A stretch of 64,000 bases of DNA. Source: Alloprevotella sp. (lineage in GTDB: Bacteria; Bacteroidota; Bacteroidia; Bacteroidales; Bacteroidaceae). The stretch covers positions 1 to 64,000 of the forward strand of contig JAFUXE010000006.1 of assembly GCA_017477205.1 (NCBI GenBank), given 5' to 3'. This document shows positions 53,210 to 64,000 of this stretch, one piece after another. A program made the position numbers and the translations under genes. Numbering within the stretch: position 1 is the stretch's first letter; every line of letters begins with the position of its first letter. Below the pieces are notes generated by a model. The model did no database searches. It had not been told where the DNA came from and worked only from the letters and a program-made list of their open reading frames with translations.

Positions 53210-54373
53210 TTACTTGCTTTCAGCTACCGCGATGACGACACGGTTGCTGTCGTTCTCGCTGAAGGGCTGCACGGTGTCACCGAAGGAGCTCACTTCGAGG
53301 CGGCTGGCATCGATGCCATACTTCTCGACGAGGAGCTTCTTGACACCCTCGGCACGCTCCTGGGCATAGCGGGCATTGATCCTCGCATTACCCGTGCCGG
53401 CATCGGCATACCCCTTGATGGTGGCCTTTGCCTTCGGATTTTCCTTCATCCATGCTGCGAGGGAAGCCACCTTCTCGGCCTCTGTGCCGACGGGCTCGCT
53501 CTTGGCGATGGCGTAGTGAATCTCATAGTAGATGCTCATGGGGCGACGTTCCTCCACGATGGGCTTCTTCTCTTCCACCACAACGGGTTTGGGCTTATCG
53601 ACACTCACGGGCTTCTTCTCCTCAATCACCGTGGGCTTCGGGTCCTCGATGACGACGGGCTTCGTATCCACAACGACGGGAGCCTTCTTGGCCTTGGCAC
53701 CGAACTTGTACGTCAGGCCGAGGAGGGCGGCAATCTGCCAGTTCTTGGCACCGTTGAACTCGTGGGCGTAGGAGCGGGAACCTACGTGGTTGGCCTGACC
53801 TTCGAGGTTCAGAGCCCAGTTCTGTCCGAGGTTCAGGTTGAACTGAATGCCCAGACGGTCGTAGTGGGCCACGTGGTTGTGTGCCTTGCTGCCAATCTCC
53901 ACGACGGGAGCAGGAGTGCCGTCCCATGTGTAGTTGGGAATCTCGTTGTACTTATGTCCCCAAGCCTTGTTGGCACCAACACCACCGAGGAGGATTACCT
54001 CGAAGGCATGGTTATCAGTCCTGGAGAAAGCATTGGTCAGGTTCACCATCAGGTCGATGGTACCGGCGGCATACGTGAACTCGTAGTTTCCGAAGTCGGT
54101 CGTACTGTTCCATACGCCTTCCTTACCCTGCCAACCATTGACATGGGCGCGCACACCGAGGGCGGGAGAAATCCACACACCACCGTTGATGGCGGCGATG
54201 GGGGTCAGCACGTCGGTGACCTTGTAGCCGTTGGCTACGAACTGCGCACCACCCTGTACGCCCACAAAGGCGTAGGGATATTTGCGAGTCTCTTCTCGGT
54301 CCTGAGCCGAGGCCGTCTGCACGACGCTCAGGATGAGCGCCAGTGCAGCCAGCATAGTCTTAAACTTTATCAT
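53210..54373 (-). CDS. OmpA-family outer-membrane protein
   Basis: This 387-residue protein has a signal peptide (1-23), an N-terminal beta-barrel (about 30-230, YPYAFVGVQGGAQFVANGY to LLGLTYKFGAK), and a Lys/Pro/Val-rich linker (about 232-285, repeated VIEDPKP and VVEEKKP). The C-terminal OmpA peptidoglycan-binding domain has TIKGYADAGTGNARINARYAQERAEGV. It would link the outer membrane to the cell wall. It is 13 bp downstream of the susF-like gene, inside the sus gene order, which is unusual. Confidence 0.9.
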   Translation of the reverse strand: MIKFKTMLAALALILSVVQTASAQDREETRKYPYAFVGVQGGAQFVANGYKVTDVLTPIAAINGGVWISPALGVRAHVNGWQGKEGVWNSTTDFGNYEFTYAAGTIDLMVNLTNAFSRTDNHAFEVILLGGVGANKAWGHKYNEIPNYTWDGTPAPVVEIGSKAHNHVAHYDRLGIQFNLNLGQNWALNLEGQANHVGSRSYAHEFNGAKNWQIAALLGLTYKFGAKAKKAPVVVDTKPVVIEDPKPTVIEEKKPVSVDKPKPVVVEEKKPIVEERRPMSIYYEIHYAIAKSEPVGTEAEKVASLAAWMKENPKAKATIKGYADAGTGNARINARYAQERAEGVKKLLVEKYGIDASRLEVSSFGDTVQPFSENDSNRVVIAVAESK

Positions 54374-54385
54374 AGCTGATTTCTA

Positions 54386-55789
54386 TTATTGTTGTCTTTC
54401 AAGTGTGCAATAGTAGTTCTCGCCCGTAATGCGGGAAAGGTAGAGTTTCACGGTGTAGGTGCCAGCCTCGGGTATGCTAAGATTTCCACCATCCTGTACC
54501 AAGTCGTTGATGTCACCGCCCACGTTGATGGTCCAAGCGTCGTTGGCGCGGAACTTGAACTCACCTGCTGTGAGTGCGAGCGTTGCCGTCCAGCAATTAT
54601 CGGCCGCATCGTAGGTCATGTCGGTGTCGGCATCCCAACCACCAGGCTGTGCGGGGCCAATGATGCCCCACTCGGTCTTGGTAGCTTCGAGAGACTTCCC
54701 TGCCACGTTCACCTTCAGGAAGAAGTAGCCGCTGTCAGCAGGCTTGATGTTGGTGTTGCCGTCGCCATCGCCCTTGGCATAGCCTTCGGGAACGCTGGTG
54801 AAGTTGGTCCAGTTGAGCTCACCGTCGCTCCAGTTGCGTGCGAGGGTGAACTTGAACTCACCGTCGATGTAGGCGAAGCCCTGGATGGAGCCGTCGCCCG
54901 TGATGCAGAGCATCGGGGCGGACTCGGGCTTCCAGCCGTTACCGTTACCGGGCACGTAGAGCTCCGTCACGGCAGGCGTCACGGAATAGGTCATGTTGAC
55001 AGCGTCGAAGGTGAAGCGGTAGTTGCCACCGGCTTCAATCAGCAGGCCGTCCGTCTGGTGACCCAGCTCCTCGAACCAGTTCACCAGGCCGCTCAGCTCC
55101 TTATAGTCGGAACCGTCGTGGCCAAAGCCATAATCCCAGTCGGCAGCTTCCACGGCAGCCTTGCCGAAGACCTTCCAGTAGCAGTTTTCGGGAACATCGT
55201 TGACGACAGCCTCAAACACGCCGTTGCCCTTGGCTTCCATCTTGATGGAGCCGCTGGGGCTGAGGTTCCAGTTGTTGAAGCCGCCCACGAGGTAGTATTC
55301 CTCCTCCACGTCGGGCGTGGGGATGGGACGATAGGTGAAGTCGATGGCGTTCGTCTCAACGCGTACGGCCTGGCCTTCTCCGTCAACGGCAGCACCCTTC
55401 AGGGAGAACTGTAGGGCATTGTCGATGTAGGCACGGCTGTTCGTGAGCTGGCGCACGGCCGCGTCGAGGTCGGCCTTGCTCAGGTTGATGTTGTTGCCGT
55501 CCTGCGTGAAGGCAACTTCGTACGTACCGTTCAGGAGGGCCTGACTGAACTTGACGTCGGTGACGTTCTCGTCGCTGGCACCCTGATAGACAGCCACGTT
55601 GAGGTCGTCCGCAGCGTCGTTATATACGACGGCTGCATCCGTACCGTTACCGATGACGGCCGTAACCGTGGGGAGGGCGTCCTGCTGGGCATTGCTCTGA
55701 GGAGCTGCCCAGTCCTTATAGTCTTCCGTGCAGGCGGAGAGGCCGAGGACGACCGCTGCGAGACCTGCGTATAATGAAAATCTTTTCAT
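54386..55789 (-). CDS. susF: SusF/SusE-type starch-binding lipoprotein
   Basis: Read from MKRFSLYAGLAAVVLGLSAC with lipidated C20 (55789). The 467-residue protein has an N-terminal Ig-like domain (about 40-165) and three tandem starch-binding-like modules: LVGGFNNWNLSP (about 175), YVPGNGNGWKPES (about 275) and IGPAQPGGWDADTD (about 380). Each has the Trp-rich GxxxxW pattern and an EFKFR-type strand. It would hold starch at the cell surface. The symbol is by position and domain count. Confidence 0.85.
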   Translation of the reverse strand: MKRFSLYAGLAAVVLGLSACTEDYKDWAAPQSNAQQDALPTVTAVIGNGTDAAVVYNDAADDLNVAVYQGASDENVTDVKFSQALLNGTYEVAFTQDGNNINLSKADLDAAVRQLTNSRAYIDNALQFSLKGAAVDGEGQAVRVETNAIDFTYRPIPTPDVEEEYYLVGGFNNWNLSPSGSIKMEAKGNGVFEAVVNDVPENCYWKVFGKAAVEAADWDYGFGHDGSDYKELSGLVNWFEELGHQTDGLLIEAGGNYRFTFDAVNMTYSVTPAVTELYVPGNGNGWKPESAPMLCITGDGSIQGFAYIDGEFKFTLARNWSDGELNWTNFTSVPEGYAKGDGDGNTNIKPADSGYFFLKVNVAGKSLEATKTEWGIIGPAQPGGWDADTDMTYDAADNCWTATLALTAGEFKFRANDAWTINVGGDINDLVQDGGNLSIPEAGTYTVKLYLSRITGENYYCTLERQQ

Positions 55790-55810
55790 AGCTTTACACA
55801 TTATTATTTA

Positions 55811-56992
55811 TTATTCGACGCTACCTGTGTTCGTGGTGAAGTTGATCTTCACAACCTTACCGGGAGCACCGGCAATAGAGTATTCCGGACCTACGTTGTC
55901 ATTCCAGTTGGCAGGAATGTCCATTGTGCGGTAAACGACATCCGTGCCGTCCTTGAGCGTGAGCTCCGTGCGCCACCAGTCTGTCGTGGTGCGGACTGCG
56001 ATGCGGACTTCACCGTCTGCGACCAGGGCGGGAGACTCGAAGCTTCCGATGGCCTCAACGGGAACGCGGAACATCCAGTCGGCATTGTATTCCCAAACGT
56101 CGCCGGCCGTGGCACCGAAGATATAGACACGGGGCTGGAGGAAGCGTACGGTGTAGGCAATGTCCTCGCCCTTGGCCTTCACTTCCACAACGATGGTATA
56201 CCAGCCTGCATTCTGACAGACGATGTTGGAACCGGCCTGTGTGTCGTCAGCAGCCACAATGCCTGCACCGGCCTGATCGTCGAACTCGGCAATCTGGCCG
56301 TAACCACGGTCGCGACCCTGCCAGCCTGCATCGGGATTGAACTTGAACTCTGCACCGGCCTGCAGATAGACAACTCCATAGAAGTAGCCTTCAAGGCCGT
56401 AGGCAGGCGTGAGCTCGTAGAACTCCGCCCAGCCTTCACCGGCATCGTTGCGGGAAGCTGCGAAGTCACCGACGATGTGCATCGTCGTGGGCAGAGCAGC
56501 CACCTCACCGCCCTCGTTCGGGTCGAAGGGCAGCACGTTGGGCAGTGTCACTACGTTGGACGTGATGATACCCAGCGTGGGGTCGGCATAGAGGTTGGCA
56601 CGAACGCGAACGTAGAGGGGGATGGCTTCCGTGATGGGCTCGTCGCCGTTGAGGGCGATGATGGCATCATTGATTTCAGAAGCGGGCACCTCCATCTTGG
56701 CGTTTGTCAGCGTAGTGGGCAGAGCCTGGAAGGTTACGCCGTCGAGAGACACCTCCGTGGTATAGACCGTGGAGAGAGGGAAGTTAGGCGTGCCGTAGTC
56801 GGGCTGGGAAACGGTGAGTTCCAGCACGTCGGCATTGCGCAGGTCGTAGATGTTGTTCGTGGCATAAGCCGGCACATTCAACTCGAACGTCGTGGGCTCA
56901 TGGAACGTGGGGTTGCTGTCGCGGTCCTCGTCGCAGGCTGCCATGAAAGGCAGGGCGAGGGCAATGAGCAGCAGGTTAAATATCTTTTTCAT
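55811..56992 (-). CDS. susE: SusE-type starch-binding lipoprotein
   Basis: This 393-residue lipoprotein has lipidated C20 (FMAACDED). The SusE N-terminal domain is at about 30-150 (FELNVPAYATNNIYDLRNADVLELTVSQPDYG). Two binding modules follow, MHIVGDFAASRNDAGEGW (about 168) and VYIFGATAGDVWEYNADW (about 285). It is 19 bp downstream of susD, in the usual gene order. Confidence 0.88.
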   Translation of the reverse strand: MKKIFNLLLIALALPFMAACDEDRDSNPTFHEPTTFELNVPAYATNNIYDLRNADVLELTVSQPDYGTPNFPLSTVYTTEVSLDGVTFQALPTTLTNAKMEVPASEINDAIIALNGDEPITEAIPLYVRVRANLYADPTLGIITSNVVTLPNVLPFDPNEGGEVAALPTTMHIVGDFAASRNDAGEGWAEFYELTPAYGLEGYFYGVVYLQAGAEFKFNPDAGWQGRDRGYGQIAEFDDQAGAGIVAADDTQAGSNIVCQNAGWYTIVVEVKAKGEDIAYTVRFLQPRVYIFGATAGDVWEYNADWMFRVPVEAIGSFESPALVADGEVRIAVRTTTDWWRTELTLKDGTDVVYRTMDIPANWNDNVGPEYSIAGAPGKVVKINFTTNTGSVE

Positions 56993-57011
56993 GTTGTTCT
57001 CTGTTTGAAAA

Positions 57012-58652
57012 TTAATAGCCCGGGTTCTGAGTCATGTTGTTGTTCGTGCTCAACTCAGCGTAGGGGATGGGGTAAACATTGTAGAAGGAGTTCACTGCGT
57101 TGCCTTCATAGGTACCGCCCTTCCAGTCCCAGAGGTAGTTGCCGGTGGTGAAGCAGTTGAAGCGCACGAGGTCGCTGCGGCGACGGCCTTCGAAGTAGAA
57201 CTCGCGGCACCATTCGTCAAGCAGGGTGCGCTCGTCAACATCCTGAAGGTCGGCAGCGTGTGCACGGGAGCGGATCTTGTTCAGGTCCTTCAGTACGTCC
57301 ACGGCGTTGGAGCCGATGCGATAGTTGGCTTCTGCGCGCGTGAGGTAAGCCTCGGCCACACGGAAGAGGGGCACGTCGGTATCGGGGAACTTCGTGTCGT
57401 GGGGACGTCCGCCCGTGGCGTAGATGTTCGTCCACTTCAGGATGCCGAGACCTGCGGTGAAGCTCATCTTGGTCTCCGTCTCCACGGTGCGCTGGTTGGT
57501 CAGCTCGCCTTCCACCATTTCACCGCCGCCATAGAACATGGCACGGTCGTCATTGGCAGCAGTGCGGATCTCCATGGGATCCTGCGTGAGGGGCACGGTG
57601 CTCAGGTCGTCAAAGAACTTGGCAACCATAGCCTGGCGGGCACGGTTGCAGGTCCAGGCCTCCGTCGTGCCGGCATCGGGCGTACCGTTGCCGCGTGTGG
57701 AACCAATGGTATATTCACTGCCGCTCCAGTTCTGGGTGGCAGCACCGTCGCAACGGATGGCGAAGATGATTTCCTGACGGGCATTGGCGTTCTCGCCATT
57801 GTCGCCCATGAAGAGCTGCTCGTAGGCGGTATAGCCGTTGAGTTCGGTCTCGTTGAGCTTGTAGCCGCTCTCGTTGATGACCTTGTCGGCATAGGTCTTG
57901 GCATTCTCCCACTGGGGCGTGCCGGTATAAACCTCTGCGTTCAGGTAGAGGCGGGCGAGGAGCATCCATGCGGCAGCCTTGTCGGCACGGCCGTAGTCAA
58001 CTGTACCTGCATCGCCCAGCACTTCGTTGGACTCCGTTTCTCCGGCAACAGCCTTCAGTTCGTTCACGACATAGTTGAAGGCATTGGCACGGCTCATCTC
58101 CGTGGGGAGGTCGGTGTTGAAGTGCTCCTTGAAGGGCACCTTGCCATAAAGGTCGATGAACTGCGTGTTGAAGTAGGCACGGAGGAAGCGCACCTCGGCA
58201 CGCTGCTGCAACGTCTCGGCATCGGTAGCGCCTTCCGTCTGGTCGAGGAAGAAGTTACAGAGCGTGACGTTGAACTCGATGCGGTAGTAGGTGAGTTCGT
58301 TGTAGCCGTGTGCGGAGTTCCAGCTGATGTTGGTGAGCTCGGGAATGCCGGCATCACCCTGCCATGTCCACATGGTTTCGTCCGTAGGAAGTTCGTTGGC
58401 CTCGAAGACGCGACGGTAGAAGGAGGAGTTACCCTCGTCGAACTGGGCCATATCGGCACCTCCGTCAGGACCCTGCGAGCCTGTCTGCACGAGGCTTGCA
58501 TACACCTTTGCCAGATATGCGGTCTGATCGAATTCCGTATTGGTCTGGTCGTCCTGCACGCTCAGGTCGAGGTCGTTGACGCAGGAGCTAACCCCAAAGG
58601 AGAGGGAGAGCAGAGCGGCAGGAGCTATGTTTTTAATAAAATTGAGTTTCAT
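57012..58652 (-). CDS. susD: SusD/RagB-type glycan-binding lipoprotein
   Basis: This 546-residue lipoprotein has C24 in GVSSC. It has the SusD helical TPR-like framework (RAEVRFLRAYFNTQFIDLYGKVPF; ADKAAAWMLLARLYLNAEVY) and the RagB C-terminal part (FRVAEAYLTRAEANYRIGS; LLDEWCREFYFEGRRRSDLVRF). SusD forms the lid of the SusC transporter and binds maltooligosaccharides. It lies 24 bp after susC. Confidence 0.95.
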   Translation of the reverse strand: MKLNFIKNIAPAALLSLSFGVSSCVNDLDLSVQDDQTNTEFDQTAYLAKVYASLVQTGSQGPDGGADMAQFDEGNSSFYRRVFEANELPTDETMWTWQGDAGIPELTNISWNSAHGYNELTYYRIEFNVTLCNFFLDQTEGATDAETLQQRAEVRFLRAYFNTQFIDLYGKVPFKEHFNTDLPTEMSRANAFNYVVNELKAVAGETESNEVLGDAGTVDYGRADKAAAWMLLARLYLNAEVYTGTPQWENAKTYADKVINESGYKLNETELNGYTAYEQLFMGDNGENANARQEIIFAIRCDGAATQNWSGSEYTIGSTRGNGTPDAGTTEAWTCNRARQAMVAKFFDDLSTVPLTQDPMEIRTAANDDRAMFYGGGEMVEGELTNQRTVETETKMSFTAGLGILKWTNIYATGGRPHDTKFPDTDVPLFRVAEAYLTRAEANYRIGSNAVDVLKDLNKIRSRAHAADLQDVDERTLLDEWCREFYFEGRRRSDLVRFNCFTTGNYLWDWKGGTYEGNAVNSFYNVYPIPYAELSTNNNMTQNPGY

Positions 58653-58676
58653 ATTCTTGTGTTTTTTGCTTTGAGA

Positions 58677-61600
58677 TTAGAACTGCAGGCTCAGACCGAG
58701 CATGTACGTAGTGGGACGCGGGTAAACGCCACCGTCAACGCCCTCACCGAACTCACGCTCGGGATCCAGACCGTCGTACTTCGTGATGACGAAGGGGTTC
58801 TGTACCGTCACGTAGATGCGGCCGCCAACACCTTCGTACTTGTTGCCCTTGAAGAGGTTGCGGAAGGTGTAGCCGAGGTTGATGTTGTCGCAGCGCAGGA
58901 AGCTGGCATTGCGTACGAAGTAGTCGCTCATGTAGTAGTCCGTCTTGCCCTGGAATCCGAGTTCGATGGCTTCCTTCGTCGTGTTGGAGTAGGCACTGTT
59001 GGAGTAGAGGCCGCTCCAGCTGGTGTTAGCCTTGTTGCTGAGGAAGTCGTAGTAGAGATAGTTGTTCAGGCTGGCGCGCAGGGAGAAGCTGAAGTCCCAG
59101 TTCTTCCAGATGAACTTGTTCGTCATGCCCATCAGGACGTCGCCTGTCGGGTTCTTATAGACGTACTTGTCGTTCGGGTCGATGATGCCGTTGCCGTCGC
59201 GGTCAACGAATACACCTTCCATGGGCTTGCCTGCCTCGTCGTAAACCTGCTGGTAAACGTAGAAGCTGTTGGCAGCCTCACCGACCATGTTCACCTGTAC
59301 CTGGTTGCTCAGGCCGGCACCGATGCTGCTGCCCGTGAGCATCCAGTTGGTCTGGCCGTTGAGCTTCGTGATCTTGTTGCGGTTCCAGGTTGCGTTGTAG
59401 GTAACCTGCCACGTGAAGTCGTTTGTCATCACGGGACGGGCGTCAATCATGAACTCAAGACCGTAGTTCTTCAGCGAGCCGATGTTGCGGATCTGGTAGT
59501 TGCTGAACTGCGTGCCGGAGGCAATCTGTACCTGGGAAATCAGGTCCTTCGTCGTGCGGTAGTAGTAGTCGATGGCACCCGTGATACGGCCGTTGAGGAA
59601 GCCGAAGTCAAGACCGGCATTCCACGTCGTGGTCTGTTCCCACTTCAGGTCGTTGTTGAAGATCTGCGGGTTCTGCGTGTAGTAGTATTCGTCGCCAAAG
59701 GGATAGCGGGAGTAGCTGTTACCGGCCACGTAGGTGGGCAGATAGTAGAAGTCGTAGCCCTGGAGGTCCTGCTGACCCGTGATACCCCAGCCGAGGCGGA
59801 GCTTCAGCTCGCTCAGGGCGTTCACGTTCTTCAGGAAGCTTTCTTCCTTCAGCTTCCATGCCAGTGCCAAGGAGGGGAACTCACCCCAGCGGTTGTCCTT
59901 GGAGAAGCGGCTGGTGCCGTCCCAACGCATGGTGAAGGTGAGGAGGTAGCGGTCAAGGAGACCGTAGTTCAAACGTCCGAAGAAGGAAACCTGCGTGTTG
60001 CGGTAGAGGTGGGACGTCTCTGCGCGCAGCCAGGGATTGTGGGCAACGGGAGTTGCCAGCTGGGCGCCGTTCTCGTCATACCATTCGAAGCCACTGCCGA
60101 AGCTGTAGGTGCGACGACGGATGTGCTGTTCTTCCGCACCGGCCATCACGTCCACGTTGTGGATGCCGAACTGGTGCTGATACTGTGCGTAGGCATTGCC
60201 CATCAGGTTGTACTTGAAGGAGCGTGACACACCGTCGGAACCATAGTAGTAGGCGTCACGGGAGAACGGAGACTTCCAGGTGGTCTGCTCACCCTCGGAG
60301 TAGTCACCGGAGAGGTTGGCATGGAGGTGGAGGTCTTCAAAGCCGTGGATCTTGTAGTCCACTTCGATGTTGCCGATGTAGGAGTTGGCGTTGGCGTGGT
60401 CGTCCATCTGGTTCTGCAGAGCCACAGGGTTCTGCGGCGTGTTGGTGTTGACGGCCTGCGTCCAGTTGGGATTATTGTAGGCACTGGTAGCCTGAAGCGT
60501 CTGCCAGTAGCCGTCCGTGTAGTTCTGGTAGTTTGCACCTGCATCGCGTACGGGACGCGTGGGGTCAATGTTGATGGCATTGCCGAAGACGCCGCCATCC
60601 ACGTAGCGGTTGCGGGCGTTCATGTACTTGGCGTTCAGCGTCACTGCGAGGTGGTCCTCCAGGAACGTCGGGGCAAGGTTCAGGGCTGCCGTGTAGCGCT
60701 CGAAGTTGGACGTGCGGGCGATACCGTCCTGGTCCGTATAGCCGAGGCTGACACGATAGGGCATGTTACCAATACCACCGCTGATGCCGATGTTGTGCTC
60801 GTGGCTGATGGCCGTGCGATAGATTTCCTTCTGCCAGTCCGTGTTGGACGTACCGAGAGCCGGCATGTTGGCGGCGTCGGGGTCGTTGGGATTTGCGGCA
60901 ATCCACGTCTGGCGGGCAAAGGCGCGATACTCGTCGCCACTCAGCACGTCGTAGGTGTTGCGGGCGTGGGCAACGGAGATGTTACCCGTATAGGTCACAC
61001 GGGGAGCCGTGTCCTTGGCACCCTTCTTCGTCGTGATGATGATGACACCGTTGCTGGCGCGGCTACCATAGATGGCCGTGGCACTGGCGTCCTTCAGCAC
61101 GGAGAAGCTTGCGATGTCCTCGGGGTTCACCATGGCGAGGGGGTTGGAAAGCCCCTGCACGCCGCTGCCGTCCATAAGGAGACCGTCGATGACGATGAGC
61201 GGGTTGTTGTTGGCCGTGAGGGACGAACCGCCACGGATGCGGATGCTGGCGTCGCCACCTGGGGTACCGCCCTTCGTGGAAACGTTCACACCGGCTACCT
61301 TACCCACGAGCATGTCCTGGGCATTCGTCGTGATACCCTTCGACATCTCATCGGGCTTGATGGCAGTCACGGAACCGGTGGCGTCGCTCTTCTTCACGCG
61401 GCCGTAACCTACGACCACGGCTTCGCCCAGTTCGTTGTTGTCTTCAAGGACAACCGTCATGCCGTCCTGAGCAGCAAGCGTCTGCGTCTTGTAACCGAGA
61501 TAGGAAATGCGGACTTGCTCCGCCTTGTCCACTTTAATCGTAAAATCGCCGTTAGCGTCCGTATTGGCAACGGCTTTCGTACTCAGAGTGACCACGTTCG

Positions 61601-61733
61601 CGAACGAAATGGGCATACCCTCTGAGTCCTGCACATGTCCCTTCACGGTGACGCTCTGCGCCGCCGCGCCCAAGGACACGAAGATTCCTGCCATAAGCAT
61701 CAGCAGAAACCTGAAGCTAAACTTTTTACTCAT
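58677..61733 (-). CDS. susC: SusC-type TonB-dependent maltooligosaccharide transporter
   Basis: This 1018-residue protein has a signal peptide (1-25), a carboxypeptidase-like domain (VKGHVQDSEGMPISFANVV, about 28-100), and a short TonB box region (EAVVVGYGRVKKSDATGSV). The plug has SIRIRGGSSLTANNNPLIVIDG and IYGSRASNGVIIITTKKG. The 22-strand barrel ends in LGLSLQF, with the terminal Phe typical of outer-membrane proteins. It imports oligosaccharides with SusD. A 9-bp array lies just upstream, between it and susB. Confidence 0.95.
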   Translation of the reverse strand: MSKKFSFRFLLMLMAGIFVSLGAAAQSVTVKGHVQDSEGMPISFANVVTLSTKAVANTDANGDFTIKVDKAEQVRISYLGYKTQTLAAQDGMTVVLEDNNELGEAVVVGYGRVKKSDATGSVTAIKPDEMSKGITTNAQDMLVGKVAGVNVSTKGGTPGGDASIRIRGGSSLTANNNPLIVIDGLLMDGSGVQGLSNPLAMVNPEDIASFSVLKDASATAIYGSRASNGVIIITTKKGAKDTAPRVTYTGNISVAHARNTYDVLSGDEYRAFARQTWIAANPNDPDAANMPALGTSNTDWQKEIYRTAISHEHNIGISGGIGNMPYRVSLGYTDQDGIARTSNFERYTAALNLAPTFLEDHLAVTLNAKYMNARNRYVDGGVFGNAINIDPTRPVRDAGANYQNYTDGYWQTLQATSAYNNPNWTQAVNTNTPQNPVALQNQMDDHANANSYIGNIEVDYKIHGFEDLHLHANLSGDYSEGEQTTWKSPFSRDAYYYGSDGVSRSFKYNLMGNAYAQYQHQFGIHNVDVMAGAEEQHIRRRTYSFGSGFEWYDENGAQLATPVAHNPWLRAETSHLYRNTQVSFFGRLNYGLLDRYLLTFTMRWDGTSRFSKDNRWGEFPSLALAWKLKEESFLKNVNALSELKLRLGWGITGQQDLQGYDFYYLPTYVAGNSYSRYPFGDEYYYTQNPQIFNNDLKWEQTTTWNAGLDFGFLNGRITGAIDYYYRTTKDLISQVQIASGTQFSNYQIRNIGSLKNYGLEFMIDARPVMTNDFTWQVTYNATWNRNKITKLNGQTNWMLTGSSIGAGLSNQVQVNMVGEAANSFYVYQQVYDEAGKPMEGVFVDRDGNGIIDPNDKYVYKNPTGDVLMGMTNKFIWKNWDFSFSLRASLNNYLYYDFLSNKANTSWSGLYSNSAYSNTTKEAIELGFQGKTDYYMSDYFVRNASFLRCDNINLGYTFRNLFKGNKYEGVGGRIYVTVQNPFVITKYDGLDPEREFGEGVDGGVYPRPTTYMLGLSLQF

Positions 61734-61777
61734 GTTTGTGTTATTAAGGTTGATTATAAAGTTTTTGTCTGTTGGAT

Positions 61778-61884
61778 CCGGAAACTCCGGAATATCCGGA
61801 GAACCCCGGAAAACCCGGAATATCCGGAAAACCCGGAAAACCCGGAAAACCCGGAATATCCGGAATATCCGGAAACCCCGGATG
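61778..61884. repeat. 9-bp CCGG-type array, 12 units, inside the sus operon
   Basis: Twelve units begin with CCGG and are mostly CCGGAATAT or CCGGAAAAC on the plus strand, in mixed order. They fill the 151-bp gap between susB and susC up to the susB stop. Confidence 0.9.

Positions 61885-64000
<2,116 letters not shown>

Noticed and set aside
57258..60227. 989-codon plus-strand frame opposite susC and susD
   Set aside because: Antisense shadow of two well-supported sus genes.

Overview
The window looks like a chromosomal piece of a GC-rich Bacteroidales bacterium, most like Prevotellaceae. The evidence is a complete starch-utilisation (sus) locus with SusC/SusD pairs, many secreted proteins ending in a DLQGR...GxYIxxGKK sorting-like tail, promoters of the Bacteroidetes type (TTTG, 19-20 bp, TAnnTTTG), and an rsfS-ftsH-cdsA gene order. 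No phage, integrase, transposase gene, rRNA or CRISPR array was seen. One tRNA (Gln, CTG) is present.

Layout. 1-8 kb (minus strand): the 5' part of a DUF1016/YhcG-type nuclease gene, a GH85 endo-beta-N-acetylglucosaminidase, rpsU, and a cluster of NlpC/P60 peptidase, CapA-like protein and MscS channel. 8-13 kb (plus): pepT, a CPA2/KefB-type antiporter and a VWA-domain protein. 13-16 kb (minus): DUF805 protein, Dcu C4-dicarboxylate carrier and a TetR regulator, then a possible small RNA. 16-25 kb (plus): a TonB-plug/beta-barrel outer-membrane protein, a small lipoprotein, gpmI and a discoidin-type secreted protein. 25-28 kb: an orphan HigA-like antitoxin and a BspA-type LRR protein. 28-32 kb: cdsA, ftsH, rsfS. 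32-40 kb: tRNA-Gln, a DUF349 protein, an NfeD-flotillin pair, corA, and a TPR protein with a GHL10-type hydrolase. 40-46 kb: a lipoprotein, a 62-residue peptide, a 1262-residue BACON-type secreted protein of low GC and a VapD toxin-antitoxin pair. 46-51 kb: a sialidase and a second BspA-type LRR protein. 51-64 kb: the sus locus, transcribed susB (GH97, cut by the right edge), susC, susD, susE, susF-like, ompA-like, GH13 amylase.

Function. The sus proteins would bind starch at the surface (SusD/E/F), import maltooligosaccharides (SusC) and hydrolyse them (GH13 outside, GH97 in the periplasm). The GH85 and GH33 enzymes point to host N-glycan and sialic-acid foraging, and the LRR and discoidin proteins to surface contact.

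The most unusual content is between genes: a 230-bp imperfect palindrome whose end hairpins differ by paired compensatory changes (36764-36993), two loci of a 23-bp-period array, further arrays of 11, 21 and 22 bp, a 9-bp array inside the sus operon, a 75-bp dispersed repeat, and short repeat sequences that seem to have entered the coding sequence of C-terminal sorting tails in frame.
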